From IMG/VR virus record IMGVR_UViG_3300032213_001053, positions 1 to 21,820 of that record: a DNA stretch of 21,820 nucleotides, one strand, 5' to 3'. The translations under genes were made by a program, and so were the position numbers. The number at the start of each line of letters is the position of its first letter. The first letter of the stretch is position 1. The notes beneath the pieces are model-generated. The model was given only the letters and a program-made list of their open reading frames with translations. It did no database searches and was not told the DNA's origin. Source of the stretch: a virus. Positions 6,721 to 14,612 of the stretch are shown here, piece after piece.

Positions 6721-7602
6721 ATGAATAAATTAAAAATAGCAGAACTTTTTTATAGTATACAAGGAGAAGGCCGATATATGGGTGGGCCCTCCGTGTTTCT
6801 AAGAACATTTGGATGTAATTTTACATGTTCTGGATTTGGCATGCCTAATGGAGAATTAAGTCTTGAAGCAGATACTGTTGCAACAACACATGTATTAACT
6901 CCTTTTAAAGATTATAAAGATTTACCTTTAGTTAGCACAGGTTGCGATAGTTATGCAAGCTGGCATCCTAGTTTCAAAGACTTGAGTCCACTATTAACTA
7001 CTGATGCAATCACAGAACGAATTATGGAAATTCTGCCGTATAATGAATGGCGTGATGAGCATCTAGTTATTACAGGTGGAGAGCCACTGTTAGGCTGGCA
7101 ACGAAGTTATCCTGAATTACTTGATAATGATAAAATGAAAAGTTTAAAAGAACTTACATTTGAAACTAACGGTACTCAACAACTTAGTAAAGAATTTCGT
7201 CACTATCTATTAAACTGGACATTGAATAGTAAATATTACTCAGAAAACGAGCGCCGTGGAAAAGACAGTTTGACATTTAGTGTCAGTCCAAAATTGAGTA
7301 ACAGCGGAGAAAAAAGAACTGATGCAATTTGTCCTGATATCGTAGTAGATTATCAAGATGTTGGATATACATATTTAAAATTCGTAGTATCTATTCACGA
7401 TCATGTAGATGAAGCATTAGAAGTAACTGATATTTACCGTAAGGCTGGATTTAAAGGTCCTGTCTATCTAATGCCAGTGGGCGGAGTTGAAAACATATAT
7501 GCATTAAACAATCGTCGAGTTGCAAATCTTGCTATGAAATATGGATTGCGTTATAGTGATAGACTTCAAGTACCTTTGTTCAAAAACGAATGGGGCACAT
7601 AA
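6721..7602 (+). CDS. queE: QueE-like 7-carboxy-7-deazaguanine synthase (radical SAM)
   Basis: QueE rearranges 6-carboxytetrahydropterin to 7-carboxy-7-deazaguanine with a [4Fe-4S] cluster and SAM. The opening IAELFYSIQGEGRYMGGPSV (6-25) and LRTFGCNFTC (27-36) are typical. ITGGEPLLGWQ (117-127) is the SAM-binding GGEP, and ETNGT follows. The cluster cysteines appear as C32, C36 and a third at C75 in TGCDSYASW, giving a CX3CX38C arrangement instead of compact CX3CX2C; residue 39, where the third Cys would sit, is Phe. At 293 residues it is longer than typical bacterial QueE (about 210-225), in agreement with an insertion. I recall phage QueE proteins with GCDSYASWHP. The ribosome site is weak. 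It forms the third preQ0 step with folE and queD; no queC is seen in the window. Confidence 0.88.
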   Translation: MNKLKIAELFYSIQGEGRYMGGPSVFLRTFGCNFTCSGFGMPNGELSLEADTVATTHVLTPFKDYKDLPLVSTGCDSYASWHPSFKDLSPLLTTDAITERIMEILPYNEWRDEHLVITGGEPLLGWQRSYPELLDNDKMKSLKELTFETNGTQQLSKEFRHYLLNWTLNSKYYSENERRGKDSLTFSVSPKLSNSGEKRTDAICPDIVVDYQDVGYTYLKFVVSIHDHVDEALEVTDIYRKAGFKGPVYLMPVGGVENIYALNNRRVANLAMKYGLRYSDRLQVPLFKNEWGT

Positions 7603-7604
7603 AA

Positions 7605-7835
7605 ATGCCACAACAAAAATATTATTACGATGAAATTGAACATTTTCATAATAAATGTTTAGGATGGGAACTTAAGTTTGCACTGTTGCCTAAATATTGT
7701 ATCCTATCAGGAAAAAAAATCTGGTTGAAATTTGGATATAAAGGATACGCAATGTATTTTGGTCCCGGAGATCCTGTAATTGATTATAGATGGCATGATA
7801 AGAATGAGCATATTGTTTGGAAACTAAAAAGATGA
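7605..7835 (+). CDS. Conserved hypothetical phage protein, 76 aa
   Basis: A 76-residue protein beginning MPQQKYYYDEIEHFHNKCLGWELKF written across residues 1-25 in two parts: MPQQKYYYDEIEHF and HNKCLGWELKF. It ends with GYAMYFGPGDPVIDYRW and HDKNEHIVWKL. The pattern (aromatic N-terminus, CxxSGKKIWLK, MYFGPGDPV) is one I recall from T4-like marine phages with no known role. The start at 7605 has a GGGG nine bases upstream; an in-frame ATG at 7590 would overlap queE and has no ribosome site. It ends in an ATGA junction with the next glycosyltransferase. Confidence 0.75.
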   Translation: MPQQKYYYDEIEHFHNKCLGWELKFALLPKYCILSGKKIWLKFGYKGYAMYFGPGDPVIDYRWHDKNEHIVWKLKR

Positions 7836-9169
7836 GAACTTATGATAAGCGAATAGGGTTTTTAGTAAGCTATCAAACTCTTATTCCACATGGTGGTATT
7901 GGTCAGTTTGCAAAAAGTTTTTGCGAGTTGATGGATGAACACAATATCAAAGTTGATATTATTACTGACAAACAACCAAAAGATAATGAGTTTATAAAGT
8001 CACTTAAAGCAAATATAGTTGCACCAAAAGAATCGTTACCATATACAACACATAGTAACATCTTTATGTATGGTGACACATTTTGCTATGAAAGAATGGC
8101 TAACTTTCGTAACGCAATTATTGAAGCATTGGAACATAATATATACGATGTATTTGTTTGCAACACTTACGAAACTATTCAAGTAGCCAGTACTATGGGT
8201 CTTGAAGATTGCATTCAAATCATTGGTTACACACACTTAGAAAGCCAGATTTTTAAAGATACAAAGAATCCATTCTTATCAAGCACCAATGACATGATGC
8301 GTAAGCAACTTGAATGCAACAGTCTGTGGATTGGTACACAAAGTAAGTTTAATCAAATTTCTATGAGCAATGGTGCTTGGCATCTTCCTATTCCTATTAC
8401 TGAAAAAGCATTGTTAGAAGAATATCACGGTGATCGTGAAGGTATATTGTTTGTTGGTCGTTGGGAAGAAGGCAAGAATCCTGAATTATTTATTGAACTA
8501 ATTGAACAAACTAGACTTCCCGCTAAAGTAATGACTAGCCCCAATGGTGCTAAAAAGTTTGAAGAACGATTAAAGAAACTAGGTGTCAAATATGATATTC
8601 GTACTAGTATCATTGGTAAAGAAAAAGTAGACTTTATCAAGTCAAGTAGAATTGCATTTAATCCTAGTATTGTCGAAAGTTACGGTATGGCTTTCTATGA
8701 GCAGCATATCCAACTACCTACACTAGTATTAGAGAATCAAAGATGGACAAAGAATTTTAACGATGAATTCTTTTACAAGTGTACTAAAAAGAACATGGCT
8801 GAACGAGCAAAACAATTGTATGATAGTTTTGAAAAAGCAGAAACATATTACAACTTAGAAGCAATCAAGCACTACAACATTATGGAAAAACAAGTGTTTC
8901 ATAAATGGAATGAATGCTTTAATGAATTTAATCCAAAACAATCTAATAATTCTACAGCAAAAATCTTAGATAGTATAACTGTAAAATACAATGATTATAT
9001 TAGAGATTTAGATCGCAAAGTAATTTGCATTGATGATGTGCGTAGTGTATTAACTAATAAACACAAATATCGTATAATCTATACTGATGAGAATACATAT
9101 TTGTCAAAAAATCCTAGCTTCGAACCAAAAGAAGAAGTAATGGGATTAGCGTTATTTGAAGGATTATAA
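7832..9169 (+). CDS. GT-B (GT4-like) glycosyltransferase, 445 aa
   Basis: The N-terminal lobe opens with IGFLVSYQTLIPHGGIGQFAKSF, split here as IGFLVSYQTLIP and HGGIGQFAKSF; the glycine-rich acceptor-side loop is typical of GT4 enzymes. The donor lobe starts at GILFVGRWEEGKNPELFIEL (near residue 203), and IAFNPSIVESYGMAFYEQ near 280 carries the ESYGMAFYE form of the E-x7-E donor-binding motif. About 100 C-terminal residues beyond the GT fold are charged and of unknown role. The ATG at 7832 overlaps the previous stop (ATGA); an upstream TTG at 7817 is unlikely. The stop overlaps the epimerase start by one base, so the two likely work on the same sugar pathway. Donor and acceptor cannot be read from the sequence. 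Confidence 0.8.
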   Translation: MRTYDKRIGFLVSYQTLIPHGGIGQFAKSFCELMDEHNIKVDIITDKQPKDNEFIKSLKANIVAPKESLPYTTHSNIFMYGDTFCYERMANFRNAIIEALEHNIYDVFVCNTYETIQVASTMGLEDCIQIIGYTHLESQIFKDTKNPFLSSTNDMMRKQLECNSLWIGTQSKFNQISMSNGAWHLPIPITEKALLEEYHGDREGILFVGRWEEGKNPELFIELIEQTRLPAKVMTSPNGAKKFEERLKKLGVKYDIRTSIIGKEKVDFIKSSRIAFNPSIVESYGMAFYEQHIQLPTLVLENQRWTKNFNDEFFYKCTKKNMAERAKQLYDSFEKAETYYNLEAIKHYNIMEKQVFHKWNECFNEFNPKQSNNSTAKILDSITVKYNDYIRDLDRKVICIDDVRSVLTNKHKYRIIYTDENTYLSKNPSFEPKEEVMGLALFEGL

Positions 9170-9999
9170 TGAAAAAAGTTTTAATTACCGGAGTATCAGG
9201 TTACATTGGTTCGCATCTATGTAAAATGTTGGGAGACACTTATGAAGTTCATGGCTTAGATATAGTAGATCCACAAGCACCATTAAATGAATTTTATAGA
9301 TGTGATATAAATCGTTTGTTCACTATTCCAGATGATATTGAATTTGATGCAGTAATACATTTGGCTGCATTGGTTCGTGTAGGTGAAAGCGAACAGATGC
9401 CTATTAGATATTATATTACTAATATCAATGGTACAATGAATGTATTGAATAAAGTAAAAACACAGAATTTTATTTTTGCTAGTACAGGTACTGCACAAGA
9501 TTGCAGTAGTGTATATGGTATAAGTAAACGAGCCGCAGAAGATGTAGTTCGTGAGTTTTGTACTCAACACCGAGTTAAAGATTATACTATTTTTAGATTC
9601 TACAATGTAATTGGTAGTGATGGTTTTAGCCCAACAAACCCTGACGGACTAATGCATAATTTAATAAACGCTAAAGAATCAGGTGAGTTTACTATACATG
9701 GCAATGATTATGATATAAGTAAAGACGGCACATGTGTCAGAGATTATGTACATGTTATGGAAATATGTGATGCACTAAAACAAGCAATTGAAAAACCCAG
9801 TAATCAAGTTGAATGTTTAGGTCATGGTGTAGGTTATACTGTTAAAGAGATTGTTAATCTATTTCAAAAAGTAAATGATGTGGATTTTACTGTAAATTAC
9901 GGCCCAAGAAGAAACGGTGATTTACCTTCAAGTGTATTAGAAAATGTGTCACCCTATATGCGTAACTTATATACAATAGAAGAACTTTTAAAAATTTGA
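9169..9999 (+). CDS. NAD-dependent sugar epimerase, GalE-like (SDR)
   Basis: A 276-residue extended short-chain dehydrogenase/reductase. The Rossmann motif GVSGYIG is at residues 8-14, D31 (GLDIVD) would bind the NAD ribose, and the catalytic YxxxK is at 116-120 (VYGISK) with a serine/threonine in FASTGTA at 103-109. DGTCVRDYVHV at 186-196 and GPRRNGDLPSSVLEN at 245-259 closely follow the UDP-glucose 4-epimerase pattern. It is about 60 residues shorter than GalE (338), mainly in the middle. It likely epimerises or otherwise modifies an NDP-sugar for the adjacent glycosyltransferase. TAATG start, one-base overlap; the stop overlaps the TTG start of the next gene. Confidence 0.85.
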   Translation: MKKVLITGVSGYIGSHLCKMLGDTYEVHGLDIVDPQAPLNEFYRCDINRLFTIPDDIEFDAVIHLAALVRVGESEQMPIRYYITNINGTMNVLNKVKTQNFIFASTGTAQDCSSVYGISKRAAEDVVREFCTQHRVKDYTIFRFYNVIGSDGFSPTNPDGLMHNLINAKESGEFTIHGNDYDISKDGTCVRDYVHVMEICDALKQAIEKPSNQVECLGHGVGYTVKEIVNLFQKVNDVDFTVNYGPRRNGDLPSSVLENVSPYMRNLYTIEELLKI

Positions 10000-10211
10000 T
10001 AGTTATTATTGTACCAAATTTAGACAGTAATGAGATTAGTCAATTAGTTAGAGAACTAAAAAGCCAAGGGTATATTGTGGGCAATGACTTTGACTTTGAA
10101 TTTTCTGCTGGTAGATATGATTATGATACTAGAGAAAGTATCCCACGGCAAACTAAGTTTACATTTTATAATGAAGCAATGGCTAGCTATTTTAGTTTAA
10201 AATATCTTTAA
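9996..10211 (+). CDS. Conserved hypothetical protein with TTG start, 71 aa
   Basis: A 71-residue protein with no in-frame ATG before its conserved core, so it appears to start at TTG in a TTGA overlap with the epimerase. It opens IVIIVPNLDSNEISQLVREL, an alpha/beta start, and contains a notable acidic-aromatic stretch DFDFEFSAGRYDYDTRESIP, ending PRQTKFTFYNEAMASYFSLKY. I recall similar small proteins in T4-like phages but no function. Its stop overlaps by four bases the stop of the converging minus-strand gene, with no visible terminator between them. Confidence 0.65.
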   Translation: MIVIIVPNLDSNEISQLVRELKSQGYIVGNDFDFEFSAGRYDYDTRESIPRQTKFTFYNEAMASYFSLKYL

Positions 10212-13200
10212 TGCTTTAATAATAGTGTACTTAATACGCCACTACTCTTAGCAGTAATATCAGGTTCACCAGGTGTAATAATTACATTATATTTAATAGG
10301 CGTTTCTTTTTTACCACCTTGAGTTTTTTGATCCCACTCAGTATAGCTTAAAATACTGCTAGGAGATATGCCGTATTCTTTTGCTATTCTTTGTTTTAGT
10401 TCAGGTAACTTGTCAGGTATAACTTGCCATTGGCCTTCTGCACCCTTAACTAAGTTCTTCTTTTCGTCCTTAACTAACAAATCATAGAATAAATTACTTG
10501 GAACAATACGACTGTTCTTTGTTCTTTCTAAGTTTGGATCAGCAGCTTTAACTTGTTTCTCTTGTGAAGTATGAGCACCTTCACTCCAGTTAATCATAAA
10601 GTTGTCAGGTTTTTGACCTAATGCAACACCAGCTATTTTCGTATAAGCATAGAACTGAACATTGGGTAATTCATTTGCTAACTTGAACGCCAAGCCTGCA
10701 TATTCAGGGCTAAAGAAATCTCCTGCGTCATGCCAACGAATACTTACTTTGTATCCACCCTTCTTACCTTTTAGTTCTTCTTTTTCAATTTCAGATTTTA
10801 ATTGACTAAAGAAACCATCTGGATTATTTAATAGATATGTAAGAATACGGCCATCACTTAACCATGGACCTTGAAACTGTATCTTACCACCCTTCATTGC
10901 AAAACAATCTACTTTACAACTACCAGCTCCTGGACATGTGTTTACTATAATAATCTCATTTGTATTTTCATCTAGTGCTATTCCAGTCAATGCTGCAAAA
11001 CCAATATTAAAGAATTGTTCTTGCTCACCGTCACTGTGCTTCATTTTTTCGTTTTTCTTCAATAAAGCTTTTGGTCTTTCTTTCAATGCGGCTTTGATAG
11101 CATCAGTATTGTATTTTTTACCAGATTCATCATAGTATCCCAACACACTACTACGGTGAATATAGGGCATCTTATATTTGTCTGTTTTTTGTTTTTCTTG
11201 ATTGCGAATACGATCCAAATATGCTTCTAGTTCATCACCCTTTAGATCACGGGTTTGCGCTGGAAGTTTGGTTGCCTCCGCCACACCTTCCTCGTTGGTT
11301 TTCTTTTTACAACTTCCGGGAGCACCAGCAGGAACACCACGAACTCTTGTGTACCCTGGCCAACACTTTAACTCATCTAGTTGCTCTTCTGCCATTGCTG
11401 GTTTTACTGCTGGTTGTTTGAATGTAGTACTCACACTGGCGTAACCAGTTGGACCTCTACTAGAGTTCGCAGATTTTGCAACTGCCGGTTTAGCATACTT
11501 TTCCATACCAGGCATCTTCATTACATTACTAGCATTAAAACCTTGAGGTGTTGTGGACGCGGCTGCTTTAGCTACAGGTGCTACTTGAGGTATAGTTGTT
11601 TGTTGAGCAGGAACTGCTATTTTATTTGCAGGTGCTGCCACTGGAGCCGATGCAGGAGTTGCCTGTTGTGTACGTTTGGCTGATTGAGGCATAGCTCCGC
11701 CGCCTGGTTCGCCGGCGAATGGTATCTTCATTGAACCATATACTTGTTTAATAGTGGCAGATGGTATACCTGCTTTTTGAATGATACTAGCAACATCTAA
11801 ACTATCCATTGGGCTACCGGCTTTTTTCCATGCTTGTAATAGTTTATCAGCAGTAACTTTAGTTGTTAAGTTAGTACCTTTAGTTTTAGCCCAGTTCACT
11901 GCTTTTTCGGCAGCGCCTTTAATGGTGTCCATGATACCTTCGTCAAGTTTGCGCTGACGCTCAACAATTTTACCAATCATTAAATAGAGTTGAGATTCTG
12001 ATAAGTTGATGGATTCGTTTACTCCTGCAGATTTTTTCATAACATCCAATATTTGCTGACCTGTGTAGATACCTGCTTTTCGCATACTAGGATCAGATGC
12101 TATTGATTGCACCAAGTTGCCTGCTTTATCATAAACAAAAACGTTCATGCCTTTAGGAACATAATCGTAAGTGTTCATATCAAAGTTTTTAACAGCCCAA
12201 TTAGCTAATCTCTGAACGCCAGGATTTTCTGCAGCCGAGACAAAAGATCCGCCCATGTCCACTGATTGACCAGCACCTTGACCAGCAGTAGGTGTCATGA
12301 TGTCAGGTTTATATGTCATACTGGGATCAGCTTTTGCTGCCATTTGTCCTTTGACCAAATCACCAACTTTGCTTGCACCATAAGCCATTGCGCCAGTCTT
12401 AGCACCAGCGTATGCGGCACTACTAAATTTCTCGCCTTGCAACAACTTATCTACTAATTTAAATAAGCCTAATGCGGCTGCACCCCCTAAGCCAGCACCT
12501 GAGATGCCTGCGGCAGCAATCAATGCTGAATAAATCAAACTCTGTGCTACTGGATGTTTTTTAGCAAAATCACGATACTTCTGAACATACTTCATTACAC
12601 CTTGATCGCCACCAGTTGCTTGTTTCAACTGTTCAGCAGCCTTGTCATACATAGCATCAACACCTTTAATAGGGCCGCTATTCTGAACTTTAGTCTTTAA
12701 GTTTTCCCATGCTTTGTTAACTGCACTTACCGCATCTTTGCCTCTACCAAGCATGGTGCGATTACCGCCAGCGGCAGTAGCACCTTGTTCTACTTGTTGA
12801 AAGATTTGATTAATTTGGTCAGCAGTTAGTTGTGCTTCCATCAACTTGCGACCAGCATTTTCCCATAACTTTTGTGCAATCAACGCTTCAGTGATTATTG
12901 TTTTATTATTGTGATAGCCTTCCGCCACACCTTGCTTATTATGACTCAAAATATTATTTTTAGGAACGCGATACTTTGCCACAGTCTTTTCAGTGTTTCT
13001 TGGTGTTGGGTCAATTGATTTAACAATAAGATGACCGTCTTTCCACCCAACCACAGTGCCTTCAATTTCAGGATGATGATTACTATGATACCAAGTAATC
13101 TTGTCACCTGGTTCATAACCTTCCGCCATGCCTTGGCCTAATCGAGTCAAATCACGAACAAGAACACCACGATACACTTTACCGTTCCTATCCTCAACCT

Positions 13201-13504
13201 CACAGGTCTGTCCGTTTGGGTGAATTGAATTCACTATTACTGGGATACCATCATACTTGACTTTCTCACCAGCTGCTAATCGCTTCATAGTAACGCCGCC
13301 GATATCTACTTTAGAATCTCCAGCAAATCGACCTTGTGGTCCCCAGATATGATCATCATTGCCTTCTGCCACATCTTTTTCTGGTCCAGGTTCTTCGCCT
13401 GCTGCACTCTTAGCAACGAATTGCTGAGGTGTCATAATCTGTATTCCGGATACTGCACCGGGTAGTTTTGGCTCTGTGCCTTCTAATAAATGCTTGATTT
13501 TCAT
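10208..13504 (-). CDS. Mosaic capsid-targeted protein with GP88-like C-domain
   Basis: A 1098-residue protein; ATG 13504 is chosen for its CGGA site and because MKIKHLLEG looks like the T4 capsid-targeting sequence cut after (I/L)xE by the prohead protease. More (hydrophobic)xE sites follow: VAE 45-47, MAE 126-128, VAE 193-195, ITE 204-206, LME 221-223, LDE 520-522, MAE 704-706, LDE 709-711, VAE 741-743. Between them lie different modules: SH3/KOW-like beta segments (64-118, 131-180), helical region with Gly/Ala hydrophobic stretch (318-348), second helical module (520-595), Ala/Pro/Gln linker (600-700), and a Cys module (CWPGY...GSCKKK, 714-734). From about 746 on, CPGAGSCKVDCFA (cysteines 857, 863, 867), RWHDAGDF (H925, D929) and a later NVQFYAYTK resemble the mycobacteriophage GP88 family. 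Packaging and cleavage are inference. Base composition is somewhat richer in GC than its neighbours. Confidence 0.75.
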   Translation of the reverse strand: MKIKHLLEGTEPKLPGAVSGIQIMTPQQFVAKSAAGEEPGPEKDVAEGNDDHIWGPQGRFAGDSKVDIGGVTMKRLAAGEKVKYDGIPVIVNSIHPNGQTCEVEDRNGKVYRGVLVRDLTRLGQGMAEGYEPGDKITWYHSNHHPEIEGTVVGWKDGHLIVKSIDPTPRNTEKTVAKYRVPKNNILSHNKQGVAEGYHNNKTIITEALIAQKLWENAGRKLMEAQLTADQINQIFQQVEQGATAAGGNRTMLGRGKDAVSAVNKAWENLKTKVQNSGPIKGVDAMYDKAAEQLKQATGGDQGVMKYVQKYRDFAKKHPVAQSLIYSALIAAAGISGAGLGGAAALGLFKLVDKLLQGEKFSSAAYAGAKTGAMAYGASKVGDLVKGQMAAKADPSMTYKPDIMTPTAGQGAGQSVDMGGSFVSAAENPGVQRLANWAVKNFDMNTYDYVPKGMNVFVYDKAGNLVQSIASDPSMRKAGIYTGQQILDVMKKSAGVNESINLSESQLYLMIGKIVERQRKLDEGIMDTIKGAAEKAVNWAKTKGTNLTTKVTADKLLQAWKKAGSPMDSLDVASIIQKAGIPSATIKQVYGSMKIPFAGEPGGGAMPQSAKRTQQATPASAPVAAPANKIAVPAQQTTIPQVAPVAKAAASTTPQGFNASNVMKMPGMEKYAKPAVAKSANSSRGPTGYASVSTTFKQPAVKPAMAEEQLDELKCWPGYTRVRGVPAGAPGSCKKKTNEEGVAEATKLPAQTRDLKGDELEAYLDRIRNQEKQKTDKYKMPYIHRSSVLGYYDESGKKYNTDAIKAALKERPKALLKKNEKMKHSDGEQEQFFNIGFAALTGIALDENTNEIIIVNTCPGAGSCKVDCFAMKGGKIQFQGPWLSDGRILTYLLNNPDGFFSQLKSEIEKEELKGKKGGYKVSIRWHDAGDFFSPEYAGLAFKLANELPNVQFYAYTKIAGVALGQKPDNFMINWSEGAHTSQEKQVKAADPNLERTKNSRIVPSNLFYDLLVKDEKKNLVKGAEGQWQVIPDKLPELKQRIAKEYGISPSSILSYTEWDQKTQGGKKETPIKYNVIITPGEPDITAKSSGVLSTLLLKH
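11275..11290 (-). repeat. VAE-encoding short repeat, copy near the GP88-like domain
   Basis: CCTCCGCCACACCTTC on the plus strand, coding EGVAEA on the minus strand. Differs at few positions from copies at 12918-12934 and 13119-13135. It marks the seam before the GP88-like domain. Confidence 0.45.
12918..12934 (-). repeat. VAE-encoding short repeat
   Basis: CCTTCCGCCACACCTTG (plus strand) encodes QGVAEG on the minus strand, at the border between an SH3/KOW-like segment and the helical module. Fifteen of seventeen bases match the copy at 13119-13135. Confidence 0.5.
13119..13135 (-). repeat. MAE-encoding short repeat
   Basis: CCTTCCGCCATGCCTTG (plus strand) encodes QGMAEG, located between the two SH3/KOW-like segments. 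Near-identical DNA to the copy at 12918, suggesting shared ancestry of module borders or strong constraint on the peptide. Confidence 0.5.
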
Positions 13505-13520
13505 AGTAATTCCGTAAAAT

Positions 13521-13549
13521 TTGACTTTAATTGAGTGTGATGCTACACT
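13521..13549 (+). promoter_or_regulatory. uvdE: Possible sigma-70 promoter for uvdE
   Basis: TTGACT (13521-13526), 17-base spacer, TACACT (13544-13549). Transcription would begin near 13556, leaving only about 13 bases before ATG 13569. Moderate match, no other support. Confidence 0.4.
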
Positions 13550-13557
13550 ATATACTA

Positions 13558-13565
13558 TATTTATC
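13558..13565 (-). promoter_or_regulatory. Candidate late promoter for the mosaic protein gene (7/8)
   Basis: Read on the minus strand, GATAAATA followed by TAG matches T4 late TATAAATA at seven of eight positions, 53 bases before ATG 13504. Late expression would suit a head-packaged protein. The downstream bases TATAG are shared with the site at 3900. Confidence 0.35.
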
Positions 13566-13568
13566 ACT

Positions 13569-14612
13569 ATGGACTTTTATATGCATTCTTTCGACATGAC
13601 TGTTAAGCGTATTGGCTTTGCCTGCAAATGGGCAGAAATCAATAAAAAAGGTGAAATCGCTAGTGCCGAGGGTTTAAACACTGGCGGCACTACCCTAGCA
13701 TGGGCTAATCGCAACAATCGTTCTATAGTTGAGAACAAAATCATTGATGTTGCTAAGACCAACATTATGAATACTCACAATCTTATTAAAAAGGTTGCTA
13801 CACTTCCCCGTGAATTGCGTATGTTGCGTATCACTAGTGATATGCTTAGTTTCTATACCCATGAAGATTATCGTGACTTTTGGAAGTCTACTGATGTTCA
13901 AAACAAACTAGCACATTGGTTCGCTCCTCTAGGTGAAACTGCACGACAAAATGATGTTCGTCTAAGTTTTCATCCTGACCAATTTGTAGTTCTTGCAAGT
14001 GATCGTCCTGAGGTAGTAAATAAGAGTATAGAGGAGTTTGAATATCATGTTGACATGGCCCGTTGGATGGGGTTCGGTAAACAATTTCAGGACATTAAAA
14101 TCAATGTCCACATCTCGGGTCGAGCCGGTCCCGAAGGTATTCGATCTGCCTACAAAAGACTTACCCCCGAAGCAAGAAACACACTCACAATCGAAAACGA
14201 GGAAATGACACATGATTTACACACAGTTCTTGAAATTGCAGACTTGGTTCCAATCGTTATGGACATACATCACCATTGGGTCCATTGTGGAGAATACATT
14301 GAACCTACTGACGACCGTGTTAAAAAGGTTATTGATAGTTGGCGTGGTATTCGTCCTACTATGCATTACAGTGTATCTAGGGAAGATTGCCTTGTTGGCC
14401 ACGCCCGTGACCAGCGTCCCGCCCGTGATGCGTTAATGGAGAGTGGACACAATAGGCAAAAACTTCGTGCCCATAGTGACTACTACTGGAACGATGCAGT
14501 CAACGATTGGGCATTGACATTCAATGATAACTTTGATATTATGTGTGAAAGCAAAGCTAAGAACCTTGCAAGTATGAAACTTTACGAGAAAAAATATGGG
14601 ACTATTCGATAA
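13569..14612 (+). CDS. uvdE: UV-damage endonuclease (UvdE/UvsE family)
   Basis: This TIM-barrel endonuclease nicks DNA directly 5' to cyclobutane dimers and 6-4 photoproducts. The 347-residue length and motifs fit: IGFACKW at 15-21, LRITSD at 86-91, LSFHPDQFV at 132-140, INVHISGR at 178-185, LTIENEE at 206-212, VMDIHHHWVHCGEYIEP at 230-246, MHYSVSRE at 265-272 and AHSDYYW at 301-307. Probable metal ligands include H135, H181, E209, D232 and H302. No clear ribosome site precedes ATG 13569, ATG 13581 or ATG 13596, so the start is uncertain and the message may be nearly leaderless. It is divergent from the mosaic protein gene and overlaps the next gene by 17 bases. T4 itself uses the unrelated DenV, so this is a different repair choice, useful for a phage exposed to sunlight. 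Confidence 0.93.
   Translation: MDFYMHSFDMTVKRIGFACKWAEINKKGEIASAEGLNTGGTTLAWANRNNRSIVENKIIDVAKTNIMNTHNLIKKVATLPRELRMLRITSDMLSFYTHEDYRDFWKSTDVQNKLAHWFAPLGETARQNDVRLSFHPDQFVVLASDRPEVVNKSIEEFEYHVDMARWMGFGKQFQDIKINVHISGRAGPEGIRSAYKRLTPEARNTLTIENEEMTHDLHTVLEIADLVPIVMDIHHHWVHCGEYIEPTDDRVKKVIDSWRGIRPTMHYSVSREDCLVGHARDQRPARDALMESGHNRQKLRAHSDYYWNDAVNDWALTFNDNFDIMCESKAKNLASMKLYEKKYGTIR

Noticed and set aside
9283-9570. Minus-strand 95-residue frame in the epimerase
   Set aside because: Antisense to the Rossmann and YxxxK region; no ribosome site.
11202-11683. Plus-strand open frames opposite the mosaic protein
   Set aside because: Low-complexity Cys/Ser/Arg-rich translations that mirror the Ala/Pro/Lys-rich minus-strand gene; no ribosome sites.
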